From assembly GCA_023460795.1 (NCBI GenBank), contig JAEWPC010000002.1, positions 1 to 55,028 on the forward strand: a stretch of 55,028 bases of DNA. Direction: 5' to 3'. Below, in pieces: positions 8,092 through 16,838 of this stretch. Made by a program: the position numbers and the translations under genes. The DNA is from Bacillota bacterium. GTDB taxonomy: Bacteria > Bacillota > Bacilli > Paenibacillales > Paenibacillaceae. The notes below the pieces were generated by a model that was given only the letters and a program-made list of their open reading frames with translations, had not been told where the DNA came from and searched no databases. Within the stretch, counting starts at the first letter, position 1; each line of letters begins with the position of its first letter.

Positions 8092-10146
8092 GTGAAGAAA
8101 ATCGTTGCGCTGCTGCTATCCCTCGTTTTGTTCGCGAGTGTCGCCTATAACATCGCGTCGGCCGCGGACATATCGACGGAACAGAAATTCAACACGCTGA
8201 AGCAAGAAGGGATATTCACCGGTTACCCCGACGGCTCGTCCAAGCTGTACAACGCCATGTCGCGCGAGGAGTTTGCCGTCGTGTTATACCGCGCGTTCCA
8301 GCTCGCGGACTCGCCATATACGAAAAGCTTCGACGACGTGGCGCGAAACCGCTGGTCGTTCACGGAAGTCGAAGCCGTTAACAAAGCCGGACTCATGATG
8401 GGCGATCGCAAGAAGTTCTCGCCCGAGGACAGCGTAACGGTCGAACAGTTGGCCGCCATACTCGTGCGCGCGACGGGTTACGAGAGCAGGGGCTCAGGGT
8501 TCGTCGTCGGCAAGGTTTCGTCGTGGGCGAGAAGCGCCGTCCGCATCGCGCTGGATAACGACCTCATAGACAAAGTGGACGACTATACGGATTATGCGAC
8601 CCGCGGCCAGCTCGTAGAGGCGATCTACGCGATATACGAGGAATCACACGAACCGTCGATAACGATCATTGGCCTTGAAGCGATCTCCAACCACGAGATT
8701 AAACTGACGCTATTCCAGCCGGTATCTAAACTGCAGGATACAAAGTTCGCTCTCGTCGATCTATACGGCAATAAGCTCAGAGCAGGGGTATCGTCCATCA
8801 GCGGCGACGGCCGTACGATTACGCTGTGGACGGACCGGATGATCGGCGGCATTCTGCATACGCTGACCGTCGACGGCAGCAATCCGTGGGGCTTCATCTC
8901 CTACGTCGAAGACACGACGAAACCGCAGGTTCAATCCGTGACGCCGCTTAACAACCGGACGGTCGAGGTTATTTTCAACGAGGCGGTCGACAAGAGCTCC
9001 GCGGAGAACGAGAACAATTACCGGTTCAACAACGGCCTTCGCGTTCAGGACGCGGATCTAACGACGGATCGCAAAGTGGTCTTGACGACGAACGAACTGC
9101 AGGACGGTTGGAGCTACGAGCTTACGATCCGGGGTGTCAAAGACAAATCGGGCAACACGATCGATCAGGTTACGCGCACGATCTCGAGCGACTACAACAA
9201 ACCAACGGTAACGTCGGTGCAGGTGACCAATTCGGCAGTCGTCATCGTTAAATTCAACGAGAAAATCAATCCGGACGACGCCAAGCAGACGAACCGTTAC
9301 ACGATCGATCAAGGTCTCTGGGTCACGCAGGCCACGTTGGAAAGCGACGGCAAAACCGTATCGCTACGAACGGCGCCGCAGAAGGACGGGGTGCTCTACA
9401 AGCTGACGATCAGCGACATCCGCGACTTGGCCGGCAACCGCATGGATACGTCCACGAACTGGAAGTTCGGAGGCGTCGCCAACCCTGAGATTCCGGTTCA
9501 GCTCCAATGGATCAAGGCTATCAACAACAATACGGTCGAGGTCGGCTTCAACCGTTCGTTTACCGATAACGATGTCGCGAACTTGAAAGCCTACATCTTG
9601 AAGGACAACGGCGGGAACGTCTCGATGGACGGCTGGAACCAATACGCGCTGCGCAAGGACGACAAGTCTGCAACGATCCAATTCCGCACGAAAGCGTCCA
9701 GCAATCCGAAGCTGTTCAATCCCGGCCATTATTACCTTGCCCGCGTATCCGGCGTGGGGTCGCTCATGACTTCCGATGCCGCCGACGAGCTTGAATTCGC
9801 GGGAACGAACGCCGACAATCCTCCACCCTATGTAACCGAAATAAAAGCCATCGATAAAGATCGAGTAAAGGTAAGCTTCAGCGAGCCGGTCACGAACGTG
9901 GACGAAGCGGCTTTCACGATCAGACAGCTGGACGGGAAGCTTATTGAAATCAAGTACGACGAGCTGAATAATCGCGACGCTCTCGTCTGGGAAGTCGTGC
10001 TGAAGCTGGACAAAGAGATGGTTCCCGGCTGGGAGTATCGGATGACTTTCAATGAGGGCGTCATTACGGACGCGCCAAGATGGAACGGACTGAAGACGAA
10101 GAACGGCAACGATCCGATCGCGATCGTCTACTCTGCACGCTGGTAA
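8092..10146 (+). CDS. SLH-domain surface protein with Ig-like (SbsA/CopC-type) repeats
   Basis: The start is the GTG at 8092, preceded by AAAGGAGG with 8 bases spacing; an upstream in-frame ATG has no such site. The 684-residue protein starts with a signal peptide (VKKIVALLLSLVLFASVAY, cleavage near ASAA). Residues ~25-190 hold S-layer homology units: GIFTGYPDGS with SREEFAVVLYRAF, the FDDVARNRWSFTEVEAVNKAG unit, and a weaker third with ATRGQLVEAIYAIYE. SLH domains bind pyruvylated secondary cell-wall polymer. The rest consists of about five beta-sandwich repeats of ~90 residues, each with a V-x-V-x-F-(N/S)-E motif (VEVIFNEAVD, VIVKFNEKIN, VKVSFSEPVT), as in Ig-like SbsA/CopC-type domains. 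Probably a wall-anchored structural or adhesive protein. It is monocistronic, ended by a terminator shared with the convergent neighbour. Confidence 0.88.
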   Translation: MKKIVALLLSLVLFASVAYNIASAADISTEQKFNTLKQEGIFTGYPDGSSKLYNAMSREEFAVVLYRAFQLADSPYTKSFDDVARNRWSFTEVEAVNKAGLMMGDRKKFSPEDSVTVEQLAAILVRATGYESRGSGFVVGKVSSWARSAVRIALDNDLIDKVDDYTDYATRGQLVEAIYAIYEESHEPSITIIGLEAISNHEIKLTLFQPVSKLQDTKFALVDLYGNKLRAGVSSISGDGRTITLWTDRMIGGILHTLTVDGSNPWGFISYVEDTTKPQVQSVTPLNNRTVEVIFNEAVDKSSAENENNYRFNNGLRVQDADLTTDRKVVLTTNELQDGWSYELTIRGVKDKSGNTIDQVTRTISSDYNKPTVTSVQVTNSAVVIVKFNEKINPDDAKQTNRYTIDQGLWVTQATLESDGKTVSLRTAPQKDGVLYKLTISDIRDLAGNRMDTSTNWKFGGVANPEIPVQLQWIKAINNNTVEVGFNRSFTDNDVANLKAYILKDNGGNVSMDGWNQYALRKDDKSATIQFRTKASSNPKLFNPGHYYLARVSGVGSLMTSDAADELEFAGTNADNPPPYVTEIKAIDKDRVKVSFSEPVTNVDEAAFTIRQLDGKLIEIKYDELNNRDALVWEVVLKLDKEMVPGWEYRMTFNEGVITDAPRWNGLKTKNGNDPIAIVYSARW

Positions 10147-10172
10147 ACTAGCGGCATTCAAGGCAACACGAC

Positions 10173-10200
10173 AAAGCCCCCATCCGTCGATGGGGGCTTT
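10173..10200. terminator. Bidirectional terminator between convergent genes
   Basis: A perfect 12-base-pair stem (AAAGCCCCCATC with GATGGGGGCTTT) around the 4-base loop CGTC. Because A runs flank the left arm and T runs the right arm, it can serve both the SLH gene and the minus-strand J-domain-like gene. Confidence 0.85.
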
Positions 10201-10214
10201 GCTCTATCCTAAGG

Positions 10215-11075
10215 CTATTGTTGCATCTTCAATATTTGAGTAAGCAGCTCGAACGTCTTCGGCAATCGTTCGTCCTCGGCGCGAATGCCCAAGATGACGT
10301 CCTCGCCGGTCAGCTCGATTCCGTTAAAGATCGGATTGCCGGTAATATCGATCCCGTAGGCGGCCTCGTTCGGATCTTCTTCGGTCTGCGAGTAGCGAAG
10401 GCGTTGTTCGGGCACGTTCAGGGCGGAGAACCCCGGAAGCTCCTCGAGTTTACGGAACGCTCCTTGCATGACGAGCATGTCGAAGTTCCTCTTGTCCACG
10501 AAATAAATCTCGTCATGGTCCGAAATGATATTCAGGACGCTCTTCTGCTGATAGGCGAAATCCTGCTCCGATCGGAATTCCGTCGGAATGTAGGATAGCT
10601 TCGGCTCGATGCGGTTCCATTCCGGGACGAGATTCATCAAATTGCCCTTGAGCAATTGCATGTCGGCGAAGTAGAAGTTGCCCATCATGCCGATAGACAA
10701 GTCGATCGGACCGAGCCTTCTTTCTTCGTTGCGCTTATCGACGGCTTCCTTAACGGAATAACCGACGATCAGCAGGATGACGATACTGACGATGAGATGA
10801 ATTTTATAATAATAGAAAAAATGACCGAGTTTACTTTGCTTAGGCTGCGTGCTGGCCTTCTCCGATTCGATCCCGAGAATGAGTTTGTAGGCTTTGGAGT
10901 ATTCCGCAAGATCGATCTTCTGGCTGTCTCCATCCTCGTCATCGGCTCGTTGATGCTGCGTACGTTGTTTTTTCATAAGAATAAAATAGCGGTTCTCAAC
11001 CTGCTCGCGAGTAGCGTCGGTCGGCAGTCCAAGCGTCTCATAAGCTTTCTTCAGCTCTTCTTCCAAAATTCTCAC
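10215..11075 (-). CDS. Membrane protein with degenerate J-domain-like N-terminus
   Basis: Residues ~6-70 resemble the helices of a DnaJ J-domain (AYETLGLPTDATREQVENRYFIL, later EYSKAYKLILG), but the HPD tripeptide needed to stimulate DnaK ATPase is missing. A single membrane segment follows at about 91-108 (IHLIVSIVILLIVGYSV), and the remaining ~175 residues, presumably outside the membrane, contain GMMGNFYFADMQLL and an EDVILGIRAEDERLP stretch with no domain I can name. The GTG start has GGGAGAG at suitable distance. Related proteins are annotated as J-domain proteins in Paenibacillus. A chaperone-adaptor role is doubtful without HPD; a membrane sensor or scaffold is possible. Confidence 0.7.
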   Translation of the reverse strand: MRILEEELKKAYETLGLPTDATREQVENRYFILMKKQRTQHQRADDEDGDSQKIDLAEYSKAYKLILGIESEKASTQPKQSKLGHFFYYYKIHLIVSIVILLIVGYSVKEAVDKRNEERRLGPIDLSIGMMGNFYFADMQLLKGNLMNLVPEWNRIEPKLSYIPTEFRSEQDFAYQQKSVLNIISDHDEIYFVDKRNFDMLVMQGAFRKLEELPGFSALNVPEQRLRYSQTEEDPNEAAYGIDITGNPIFNGIELTGEDVILGIRAEDERLPKTFELLTQILKMQQ

Positions 11076-11163
11076 TCCCGTGCTCTCCCGATGATAGTCC
11101 TTATTATTGCATCATACACGAATACCGGAAGCGCGTGCAAATCCGATACCCATATGAATAACA

Positions 11164-11192
11164 AACCCGCCTCTATCGGTAAGAGGCGGGTT
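11164..11192 (-). terminator. Terminator hairpin downstream of the bactofilin gene
   Basis: An 11-base-pair perfect stem (AACCCGCCTCT with AGAGGCGGGTT) with a 7-base loop, placed 11 bases beyond the bactofilin stop. Read on the minus strand it is followed by a T-rich but interrupted tract (TTTGTTATT). Confidence 0.75.
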
Positions 11193-11202
11193 GAGGTGTC
11201 GT

Positions 11203-11655
11203 TTACCAGGTTTTGAGAAGGGACGGCGTCTCGTCGGCAGGCGTATGCGCGGGCTTCGATTCCGGCTCGCGCGCCGGCTGGGCTTCTTCGGCGGCCGGCG
11301 ATTGCGAGGCATCCATCTTGCTGAGGCCGTGGAAGACGGCGCCGGTCTCGATCGAGAGCTCTTGCGCCGACAGGTTGCCATGGAGCTTGCCGGTCGCCTT
11401 GATCGTCAGCTTGCCCGAAGCGGCTACGTTGCCGGTTACCTGTCCGGCGATGATGACGTTGCGCGCTTTAATGTTCGACTTGGCCGTGCCGTTCTCGCCG
11501 ACCGTCACGTCTCCCGCGCAATCGATGTCTCCGAGAATTCGGCCTTCGACGCGCAAGCCGGCTTCGGACTGAATTTTGCCTTCGAACGAGCTGCCTTCGC
11601 CGATGAGCGTATCGGTTGAGTTGAGGTCTATTTTCGCGGATTTGGATTTGAACAT
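11203..11655 (-). CDS. Bactofilin (polymer-forming cytoskeletal protein)
   Basis: The central ~100 residues form the regular beta-helix repeat of bactofilins: IGEGSSFEGKIQSEAGLRVEG, GDIDCAGDVTVGENG, NVIIAGQVTGNVAASGKL, ATGKLHGNLSAQELSIETGAVFHG. This is followed by a disordered tail rich in Ala, Pro and Glu. Bactofilins self-assemble into nucleotide-free filaments and often localise cell-wall enzymes. The ATG has AGAAGGG upstream. It lies only 14 bases after the M23 peptidase gene on the same strand, a widely seen pairing in which the peptidase shapes the wall under bactofilin control. A gene for a ParM-like actin lies divergently nearby. Confidence 0.92.
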   Translation of the reverse strand: MFKSKSAKIDLNSTDTLIGEGSSFEGKIQSEAGLRVEGRILGDIDCAGDVTVGENGTAKSNIKARNVIIAGQVTGNVAASGKLTIKATGKLHGNLSAQELSIETGAVFHGLSKMDASQSPAAEEAQPAREPESKPAHTPADETPSLLKTW

Positions 11656-11669
11656 GTCTATTTTCCCTT

Positions 11670-12668
11670 CTAGTCGCTTTTGAGATAAGGTTTGGGGTCT
11701 ACGTTGGTGCCTTTAACCGTGACTTCATAGTGAAGGTGCGGTCCTGTACTTCTGCCTGTCGAACCCATCTTGGCGATCAGGTCGCCTTTGTTCACTTTGT
11801 CTCCTGGCTTCACGAGCATCTTGCTGAGATGCGAGTAATGCGTGCGCACGCCGTTAGAATGGGAAATCCATATGTTAAGCCCATGCGAGCTTGTGCGTTC
11901 CGCGGATAGAACGGTGCCGTCCGCCGTCGCGTAGATCGAATCGCCGTAATCGCCGCCGATATCGAGACCCGCATGGAATTTCGCTCTCTTCGTGAACGGA
12001 TCCTTGCGAACCCCGAACGGGGAGGTGAGCCTGCGCGAATCCGTCGGCCAGATCGTCGGGGTGACTCGCAGGAGGGCAGCCATCTTCAGCACTTCCGCTT
12101 TGGTCTGCTCCAGCTCCGGACGCAAGGCTTCGGCGCGTTCCATGAGATCCGAGTAGAAGTCGCGCGTCTCGCCGATCAATGCGTTCATCTCCGGATCGGT
12201 TACGGGAAGCTCTTCGCCGCCCGTTCCGCCGTCCGTCTCCGTCTCGTCGGAATCGGAGTCGATCTCGAGACCTTCCAGCTTCGCGGCCGCCGCGGTATCG
12301 CCGCCCTCTATGCCGACCATCTGTTTGAGCTGCGATTCGAGGTCCTTGAGGTCGCTCATATGGTTGTCGATCGATTTGGCTTGCTCCGACAGACCGACGA
12401 TCTCGGTCTGAAGCTCGTTGATATGTTCGTCTTTGTCTTGAATGATCTGTTCGTATTGACCGGTCGCGGTAGATATCCGGCTCTGCAATTGACCGATCTG
12501 GCTATGATTGCCCTTGTAGAGAAGAAAAGCGGTAATCGCGCTTGCCAAGATCGCGACGACTAATAAGACGCCTGTAATGAGAACGACTACGGAGAGCTGG
12601 AATCGAATCACTGAGCTGTTGGCATCCGGAATCACCATGAAGGTGAATCTCTTACGGCTCCATTTCAT
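11670..12668 (-). CDS. M23 family metallopeptidase, membrane-anchored, with coiled coil
   Basis: The start is ATG 12668, preceded by AGGAGG six bases upstream; a longer reading from 12710 lacks this. The 332-residue protein has one membrane segment at about 25-51, then a coiled coil (about 56-120), an acidic low-complexity linker (DSDSDETETDGG) and a C-terminal LytM/M23 domain. Zinc ligands are visible as HAGLD (His232, Asp236) and HLHYEV (His311, His313). Such enzymes cut peptidoglycan cross-links or activate amidases, outside the membrane. It is transcribed just ahead of the bactofilin gene with a 14-base gap, so the two very likely act together in cell-shape or septum remodelling. Confidence 0.9.
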   Translation of the reverse strand: MKWSRKRFTFMVIPDANSSVIRFQLSVVVLITGVLLVVAILASAITAFLLYKGNHSQIGQLQSRISTATGQYEQIIQDKDEHINELQTEIVGLSEQAKSIDNHMSDLKDLESQLKQMVGIEGGDTAAAAKLEGLEIDSDSDETETDGGTGGEELPVTDPEMNALIGETRDFYSDLMERAEALRPELEQTKAEVLKMAALLRVTPTIWPTDSRRLTSPFGVRKDPFTKRAKFHAGLDIGGDYGDSIYATADGTVLSAERTSSHGLNIWISHSNGVRTHYSHLSKMLVKPGDKVNKGDLIAKMGSTGRSTGPHLHYEVTVKGTNVDPKPYLKSD

Positions 12669-12779
12669 GACTTGCCTCCTGAATCTAGCAACGGTATTCA
12701 TCGGTTTCATCTGTCTAAAGGCATCTTGCCAGCCTCATCTTCCTTTGCTAATCTAGCTGATCAACAACATATCTTCGAC

Positions 12780-12860
12780 CAAAAATGACCATAATCCTTT
12801 TTTATCGCAAAAAAACGTCATAATCCATCCTGCAAAAGAAGGATTTTGTCGTAAAAAAGC
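12780..12860. promoter_or_regulatory. Divergent control region between M23 peptidase and ParM-like genes
   Basis: This A/T-rich stretch is unlike its GC-rich surroundings. CATAATCC occurs twice (about 12790 and 12819), an imperfect hairpin with ATCC/GGAT arms spans about 12823-12845, and TTTTGTCGTAAAAA at 12844-12857 resembles a Spo0A box with one mismatch in its core, with a weaker inverted counterpart near 12800. No clear -35/-10 pair was found. Regulatory function is inferred from position and composition. Confidence 0.35.
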
Positions 12861-12930
12861 GAACTCAGTATCAACGAGTGTTCCAGATTACGGTAAACAT
12901 CAACCGGCGCGCAATCGTAAGGAGGATCTT

Positions 12931-14028
12931 ATGATCAGATTAGCAGGAATTGATATCGGCAACGATAGCGTTAAATTAGTCGTCAGCGGTTCCAACGAAC
13001 CTATTATTATTCCGAGCGTCATCTCGCCCGGCTACGAACGGCACGTTCTTCAGGAGGAAGATTCCCCGCTTAAGGCGCTGGACGTGATGGTATACAGCCC
13101 GAAGCTGCGCAAGAAGAGCCAGAGATACTTCGTAGGCTTGCTGGCTTCCGAGGATCAAGACAACGCGGAGCTGGAGGAGACGGACAACAAGGCGACCAGC
13201 GACCAATCGCTGATCGTGGCGTTGACGGCGCTAGCCTACGCCAGCGTGACGAGCGTGGCTCAGACGCTTCAGCCCGGCCAGTCGATCGAGCAAGTCGAGT
13301 ACGTCATCGGAACCGGATTGCCGGTCCGTACGTACGCGAGATTCCATCAGACGTTCGAGGAGCGTCTCGTCGGCGAGCATGAAGTCACGTTCCTGTCGAC
13401 GCCAAGGCTGCGCGGACGCACGGTGCGGGTCAATATCCGCCGCGCGATCGTCTCGATCGAAGGCGCAGCGGCGCTGTTCCACATGGCGACGAACGAGAAT
13501 CTGTCGGTTCGCGACGAAGAGCTGTATAACGGATGCATCGGCATCTGCGAGATGGGCGCTTTGACGACGGATTTCCCGGTCGTGAAGCGCATGAGCATCG
13601 ACAACCAATTCAGCACGGGCGAGCAGCTCGGTCTCGCATCCTATCTCGATTCGATCATTCGCGACGTCGAGGATCAATACGGCTACAAGTTCCCGAGCCG
13701 CACGAAGCTGATCCACCGCATTCGCAGACACGATTTCATCATCCAGCGAGTAGGCGAAGGACAAGCGGACATTCGCCCGATCGTGGACAACTACTTCTCG
13801 CGCGCGGCGCAGAAGATCGTCGACCTCATTCGCAAACGCTGGAAGAAGTACCCGGATATCCAATGCTTCTACGTCCTAGGCGGCGGGGCAGCGGCGCTCA
13901 AGCCGCACATCCTGGAAGCGGCCGAGAACATGCGCCTGCGCTTCGTGGACGACAGCGAGCTGCAGAACGTATTCGGTTACCTGAAGCTGGCGCGCAATAA
14001 GACTTCGCAGAACGAAGCGGTATCTTAA
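12931..14028 (+). CDS. ParM/StbA-like actin-family protein
   Basis: The 365-residue protein has an actin-type ATPase layout: phosphate-1 loop GIDIGNDSVK at residues 6-15, a phosphate-2-like segment ICEMGALTTDFPV at about 205-217 and the adenosine motif VLGGGAAALKPH at about 315-326. This matches the ParM/StbA/Alp group of plasmid and chromosomal segregation actins. The start ATG follows AAGGAGG. No ParR-like DNA-binding partner or centromere-like repeat is visible beside it, so plasmid-style partitioning is unlikely and a chromosomal cytoskeletal role near bactofilin and M23 peptidase is an alternative. The Asp usually seen in the phosphate-2 loop is replaced by Glu-Met (EMGALTTD). Ends in a strong terminator. 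Confidence 0.83.
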   Translation: MIRLAGIDIGNDSVKLVVSGSNEPIIIPSVISPGYERHVLQEEDSPLKALDVMVYSPKLRKKSQRYFVGLLASEDQDNAELEETDNKATSDQSLIVALTALAYASVTSVAQTLQPGQSIEQVEYVIGTGLPVRTYARFHQTFEERLVGEHEVTFLSTPRLRGRTVRVNIRRAIVSIEGAAALFHMATNENLSVRDEELYNGCIGICEMGALTTDFPVVKRMSIDNQFSTGEQLGLASYLDSIIRDVEDQYGYKFPSRTKLIHRIRRHDFIIQRVGEGQADIRPIVDNYFSRAAQKIVDLIRKRWKKYPDIQCFYVLGGGAAALKPHILEAAENMRLRFVDDSELQNVFGYLKLARNKTSQNEAVS

Positions 14029-14057
14029 GTTAAGGAGCAGCTCCTGTATCAAGAGCA

Positions 14058-14094
14058 AGAGCAGGCTATCGAATGATAGCCTGCTCTTTTTTTT
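14058..14094 (+). terminator. Rho-independent terminator after the ParM-like gene
   Basis: A perfect 13-base-pair stem (AGAGCAGGCTATC with GATAGCCTGCTCT) around GAAT, followed by seven T residues. Situated 30 bases after the stop codon. Confidence 0.95.
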
Positions 14095-14136
14095 GTGCAT
14101 ATACGACGCCGCCGAGCTGTACAACAGGCGATTCGT

Positions 14137-15129
14137 TTAACCGAACAAATTGCGAACCGAGTTGCGTACGATGAGTTGGGGCCCGAGGATGGAGTTGATC
14201 GTGCCGCCGTAAGCGTTCGGGCTCTGCATCCGTTCGATGATCGTCCTGCCGGCGTAGAGTCCGATATTGTTGATCGGCTGCGCGATCGTCGTAATGTCGA
14301 GCAAGGAAGCCCAAGGCACGTCATCGAACATGATGAGGCTGATTTCGTGTCCCAGCCGGAGCTTCATCTCTTTGCATACCTTCACGACGGCCATGCCGAT
14401 GACGTTCGTGGCGGCGATGATGGCGGTAGGGCCGGCTTCTTCGATTCGCTTCGCGATCATATCGTGAAGGTCGATTTGGAACGGGAGATGCATGATCATC
14501 TTGTCGTCATACGCGAGATTCTCTTCGGCGAAAGCCGTCTGATAGCCCTTGGAGCGGTCGGGCGAAATCGGGCTGTCGACGCTCAGAAGAAGGATATTCC
14601 GGTGGCCGTTCTGCAGCAAAAATTTCGTTGCCGTGTACGCGCCCTTTTCATCGTCGATGACAATCGAATCGACATCTTTGTAAGCGACCCGATAAAGCTG
14701 CATGAGCGCGATGTTCTGGTTTCTTAAAGACTGGATGAAGCTCTTGTTGCGATTGCTCGTTGGCGTAAAAATGATGCCTTCGACGCGGGAGGAGGCGAGC
14801 AGCATCAAATCCTCCAGCTCCTGCTGTTCGTTCTCGTGGCTGTAAGACAGAAGCAACCGATAACCGGCTCGCTTCAATTCCGATTCGAGCACGCGGGTAA
14901 CGATCGAGTAGAACGGATTATCGATGTCGGATACGATCAAGCCCACCGTGTTGCTCTTTTGGCTTTTCAAGCCTCTTGCCATCAGGTTAGGCGTATAATT
15001 CAATTTTTTAGCCGCATCGATGATTTTCGATTTTGTATCCTCGCTCACGTACGTGTTGGGCCGGAACGCCCGGGATACGGTCGCGGTGGATACGCCGGCG
15101 AGCTTGGCGACTTCCCGAATCGTGGTCAT
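14137..15129 (-). CDS. LacI family transcriptional regulator of the GH32 locus
   Basis: A 330-residue repressor with an N-terminal LacI helix-turn-helix (TIREVAKLAGVSTATVSRAF, hinge helix LNYTPNLMARGLKS) and a periplasmic-binding-type effector domain (VGLIVSDIDNPFY onward). The start ATG is preceded by GAAAGGA. It lies 90 bases downstream of the minus-strand GH32-like gene, so both may share a transcript. Its operator is very likely the palindrome GATAACGTTATC found twice in the divergent promoter region (16706 and 16839); the central CG with flanking AA/TT is typical for this family. The effector is presumably a sugar released by the GH32-like enzymes. Confidence 0.9.
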   Translation of the reverse strand: MTTIREVAKLAGVSTATVSRAFRPNTYVSEDTKSKIIDAAKKLNYTPNLMARGLKSQKSNTVGLIVSDIDNPFYSIVTRVLESELKRAGYRLLLSYSHENEQQELEDLMLLASSRVEGIIFTPTSNRNKSFIQSLRNQNIALMQLYRVAYKDVDSIVIDDEKGAYTATKFLLQNGHRNILLLSVDSPISPDRSKGYQTAFAEENLAYDDKMIMHLPFQIDLHDMIAKRIEEAGPTAIIAATNVIGMAVVKVCKEMKLRLGHEISLIMFDDVPWASLLDITTIAQPINNIGLYAGRTIIERMQSPNAYGGTINSILGPQLIVRNSVRNLFG

Positions 15130-15219
15130 AGGTTTAGTCCTTTCGAGGAACGTTGCACAGTTTTCTCCTTAAATGTAACCAATTCCAAATCAATTGTCGA
15201 TGGCTGATGGAAAACGTTG

Positions 15220-16671
15220 CTATTCGGCCGGCGACATCACGATGTTCGCAATTCGAACTTTGGCGTCGCAGGCGAACAAGCCGAACCGGCCGGATTGAAT
15301 ATCCGCGATCGGCACGGTCATCGTCACGCCGCAGACAAACAGTTCGACGATGTTGTTGTTCATCAGTACGATCGCTTCGAAAGATTCGCAGCCCTTCAAC
15401 GGAAGATGGCGTTCGCTGAGCAATCGATGTCCCTCGGTCAGCGGGCCTACGAAACTTTCCGTCGTCACGAAGCGTTCGAACGATACCGTCTCGTTGCCCC
15501 TGTCGAACGTAATTTGATAGCAGCGGTCGTGATCCCTGGAGGAGCGCAGGATAAAGCCGAATTGCCCGTTCTCCGTTAGAGGGAAGAACGTTGCTTTGCC
15601 ATATAAAGCGTCCGAATTCTCCGGAAGGAGCACAGAAGAGAAGCCCGGCTCGTTATCGTTTTCGATGGCCTTTCCTTCGAACGTCCACTCTCCGCAGACC
15701 GTTTCGAACGCCGCGGCTTCCTTTCCCGGTCTATCGGCCCAACCGGTCACAAACTCGTCCGGACAAGCAAGCGTGAGCTCGCCGCCCTCCGATTGCCGCA
15801 CCTCCCGCGGCGTCACGAACGTGCCTCCCCACATCGCATGAGGAGCATCGCGGTTGCCGTGCAAATCCCCGCAGCCTCCAAGCAAAAATCGGCGTTTGCC
15901 ATCGAAAAGCGTTTTAGCGGCATAGAAGAACAAGAATCCCGCATCGAAATAAGGGTCGTTCGGCCGAATCCATGGACCGTACGCGCTGCGAGACATGCGG
16001 TATTCCGTTCTGCCGAACTGCGAAAAGAGCAAATACCACCAATCTCCGATGCGGAACAGATCGGGACATTCCAGCGAAGGATATTTCCGCGGCGCGTAAA
16101 TCGGCTCATGAAACGTCCAATTCGCAAGATCGCCGGACTTGGCCAATCCGATCGTTCCTCGGCGTATGCCGTTCAATGGTTGCCTTTCACCGGCGGTAAA
16201 CAGCATCCAATAAGATTGTTCCTCTTCGTTGTAGAAGACGAAAGGATCTCTGAAATCTTCGCCCGATCCGTAATATCGCGTATTCGACAGCACGATCGGA
16301 TCGGTTGCGTCTTTCGCAAAATGCACGCCGTCTTCGGACCAGGCATGCATCAGTTGCTCGCGCCCGTTGTCGTGCCCCGGGCTGAAGCCGGTATAGAACA
16401 AATGGACAAGTCCGTCCTTGCGGATCGCCGAGCCCGTATAGCAGGCGCCGCCGTCGGGCTCGGTCTGCAAGCCCGGCGCGATGGCGTCTGGAAGCGACTC
16501 CCAGCGGACGAGGTCGCGGCTTCGGATGTGGCCCCACGGTGTCTGGTTTTTGGCCCAGCCCGCGTCGTCATCAAAGCCCTTTAAGTAAAAAGCATGGTAT
16601 TCGCCATTATCGAAAAACGGAATGATGTCCGCCACCATGCGTCGGGGCGAGGAGTGGAAGCGAATGCTCAT
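15220..16671 (-). CDS. GH32-like glycoside hydrolase (clan GH-J type), cytoplasmic
   Basis: A 483-residue protein with a five-bladed propeller followed by a beta-sandwich, without signal peptide. The RDP motif (Arg141-Asp142-Pro143) and the acid/base motif ECPDLF (Glu201) of family 32 are clear. The nucleophile block, normally N-D-P-N-G, reads VADIIPFFDNGEYHAFY, so Asp15 aligns with the nucleophile while the Asn-Pro-Asn-Gly context is lost. This indicates a divergent subfamily, and fructan or beta-fructoside cleavage is only inferred. The ribosome binding site AAGGGAG precedes the ATG. It is divergent from two paralogues and a transporter, with shared operators, and followed by the LacI gene. 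Confidence 0.82.
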   Translation of the reverse strand: MSIRFHSSPRRMVADIIPFFDNGEYHAFYLKGFDDDAGWAKNQTPWGHIRSRDLVRWESLPDAIAPGLQTEPDGGACYTGSAIRKDGLVHLFYTGFSPGHDNGREQLMHAWSEDGVHFAKDATDPIVLSNTRYYGSGEDFRDPFVFYNEEEQSYWMLFTAGERQPLNGIRRGTIGLAKSGDLANWTFHEPIYAPRKYPSLECPDLFRIGDWWYLLFSQFGRTEYRMSRSAYGPWIRPNDPYFDAGFLFFYAAKTLFDGKRRFLLGGCGDLHGNRDAPHAMWGGTFVTPREVRQSEGGELTLACPDEFVTGWADRPGKEAAAFETVCGEWTFEGKAIENDNEPGFSSVLLPENSDALYGKATFFPLTENGQFGFILRSSRDHDRCYQITFDRGNETVSFERFVTTESFVGPLTEGHRLLSERHLPLKGCESFEAIVLMNNNIVELFVCGVTMTVPIADIQSGRFGLFACDAKVRIANIVMSPAE

Positions 16672-16705
16672 GGAGGCTCTCCCTTCAATCGTTATGTATC
16701 AATAA

Positions 16706-16717
16706 GATAACGTTATC
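16706..16717. promoter_or_regulatory. LacI-type operator 1 (GATAACGTTATC)
   Basis: A perfect 12-bp palindrome located about 6 bases downstream of the -10 hexamer of the minus-strand promoter and identical to the site at 16839. Its position next to the start of transcription fits repression by the LacI-family protein encoded at 14137. Confidence 0.8.
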
Positions 16718-16722
16718 ACAAA

Positions 16723-16751
16723 TTTAGATAAAAATCATCTCCTATTTTCAA
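16723..16751 (-). promoter_or_regulatory. Promoter of the minus-strand GH32-like gene
   Basis: On the minus strand TTGAAA (16746-16751) and TCTAAA (16723-16728) are 17 bases apart. The operator palindrome lies just downstream, mirroring the arrangement at the plus-strand promoter. Confidence 0.5.
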
Positions 16752-16801
16752 ATCTACCCTATCCCATAAATATGGCAACAAAAGAAGAATGGCAAAAGTA
16801 A

Positions 16802-16830
16802 TTGACAAAATAAAAAGCTGGTGTTGTAAT
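16802..16830 (+). promoter_or_regulatory. Sigma-A promoter of the GH32/ABC transporter operon
   Basis: Consensus TTGACA at 16802-16807 and TGTAAT at 16825-16830 with an exact 17-base spacer. Transcription would begin near 16837, inside or beside operator 2, leaving a leader of about 155 bases before the first ATG. I see no obvious leader hairpin in that stretch. Confidence 0.82.
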
Positions 16831-16838
16831 GTAAATGA

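Noticed and set aside
12780..12860. Riboswitch upstream of the ParM-like gene
   Set aside because: Hairpins are short and no conserved riboswitch core could be recognised.
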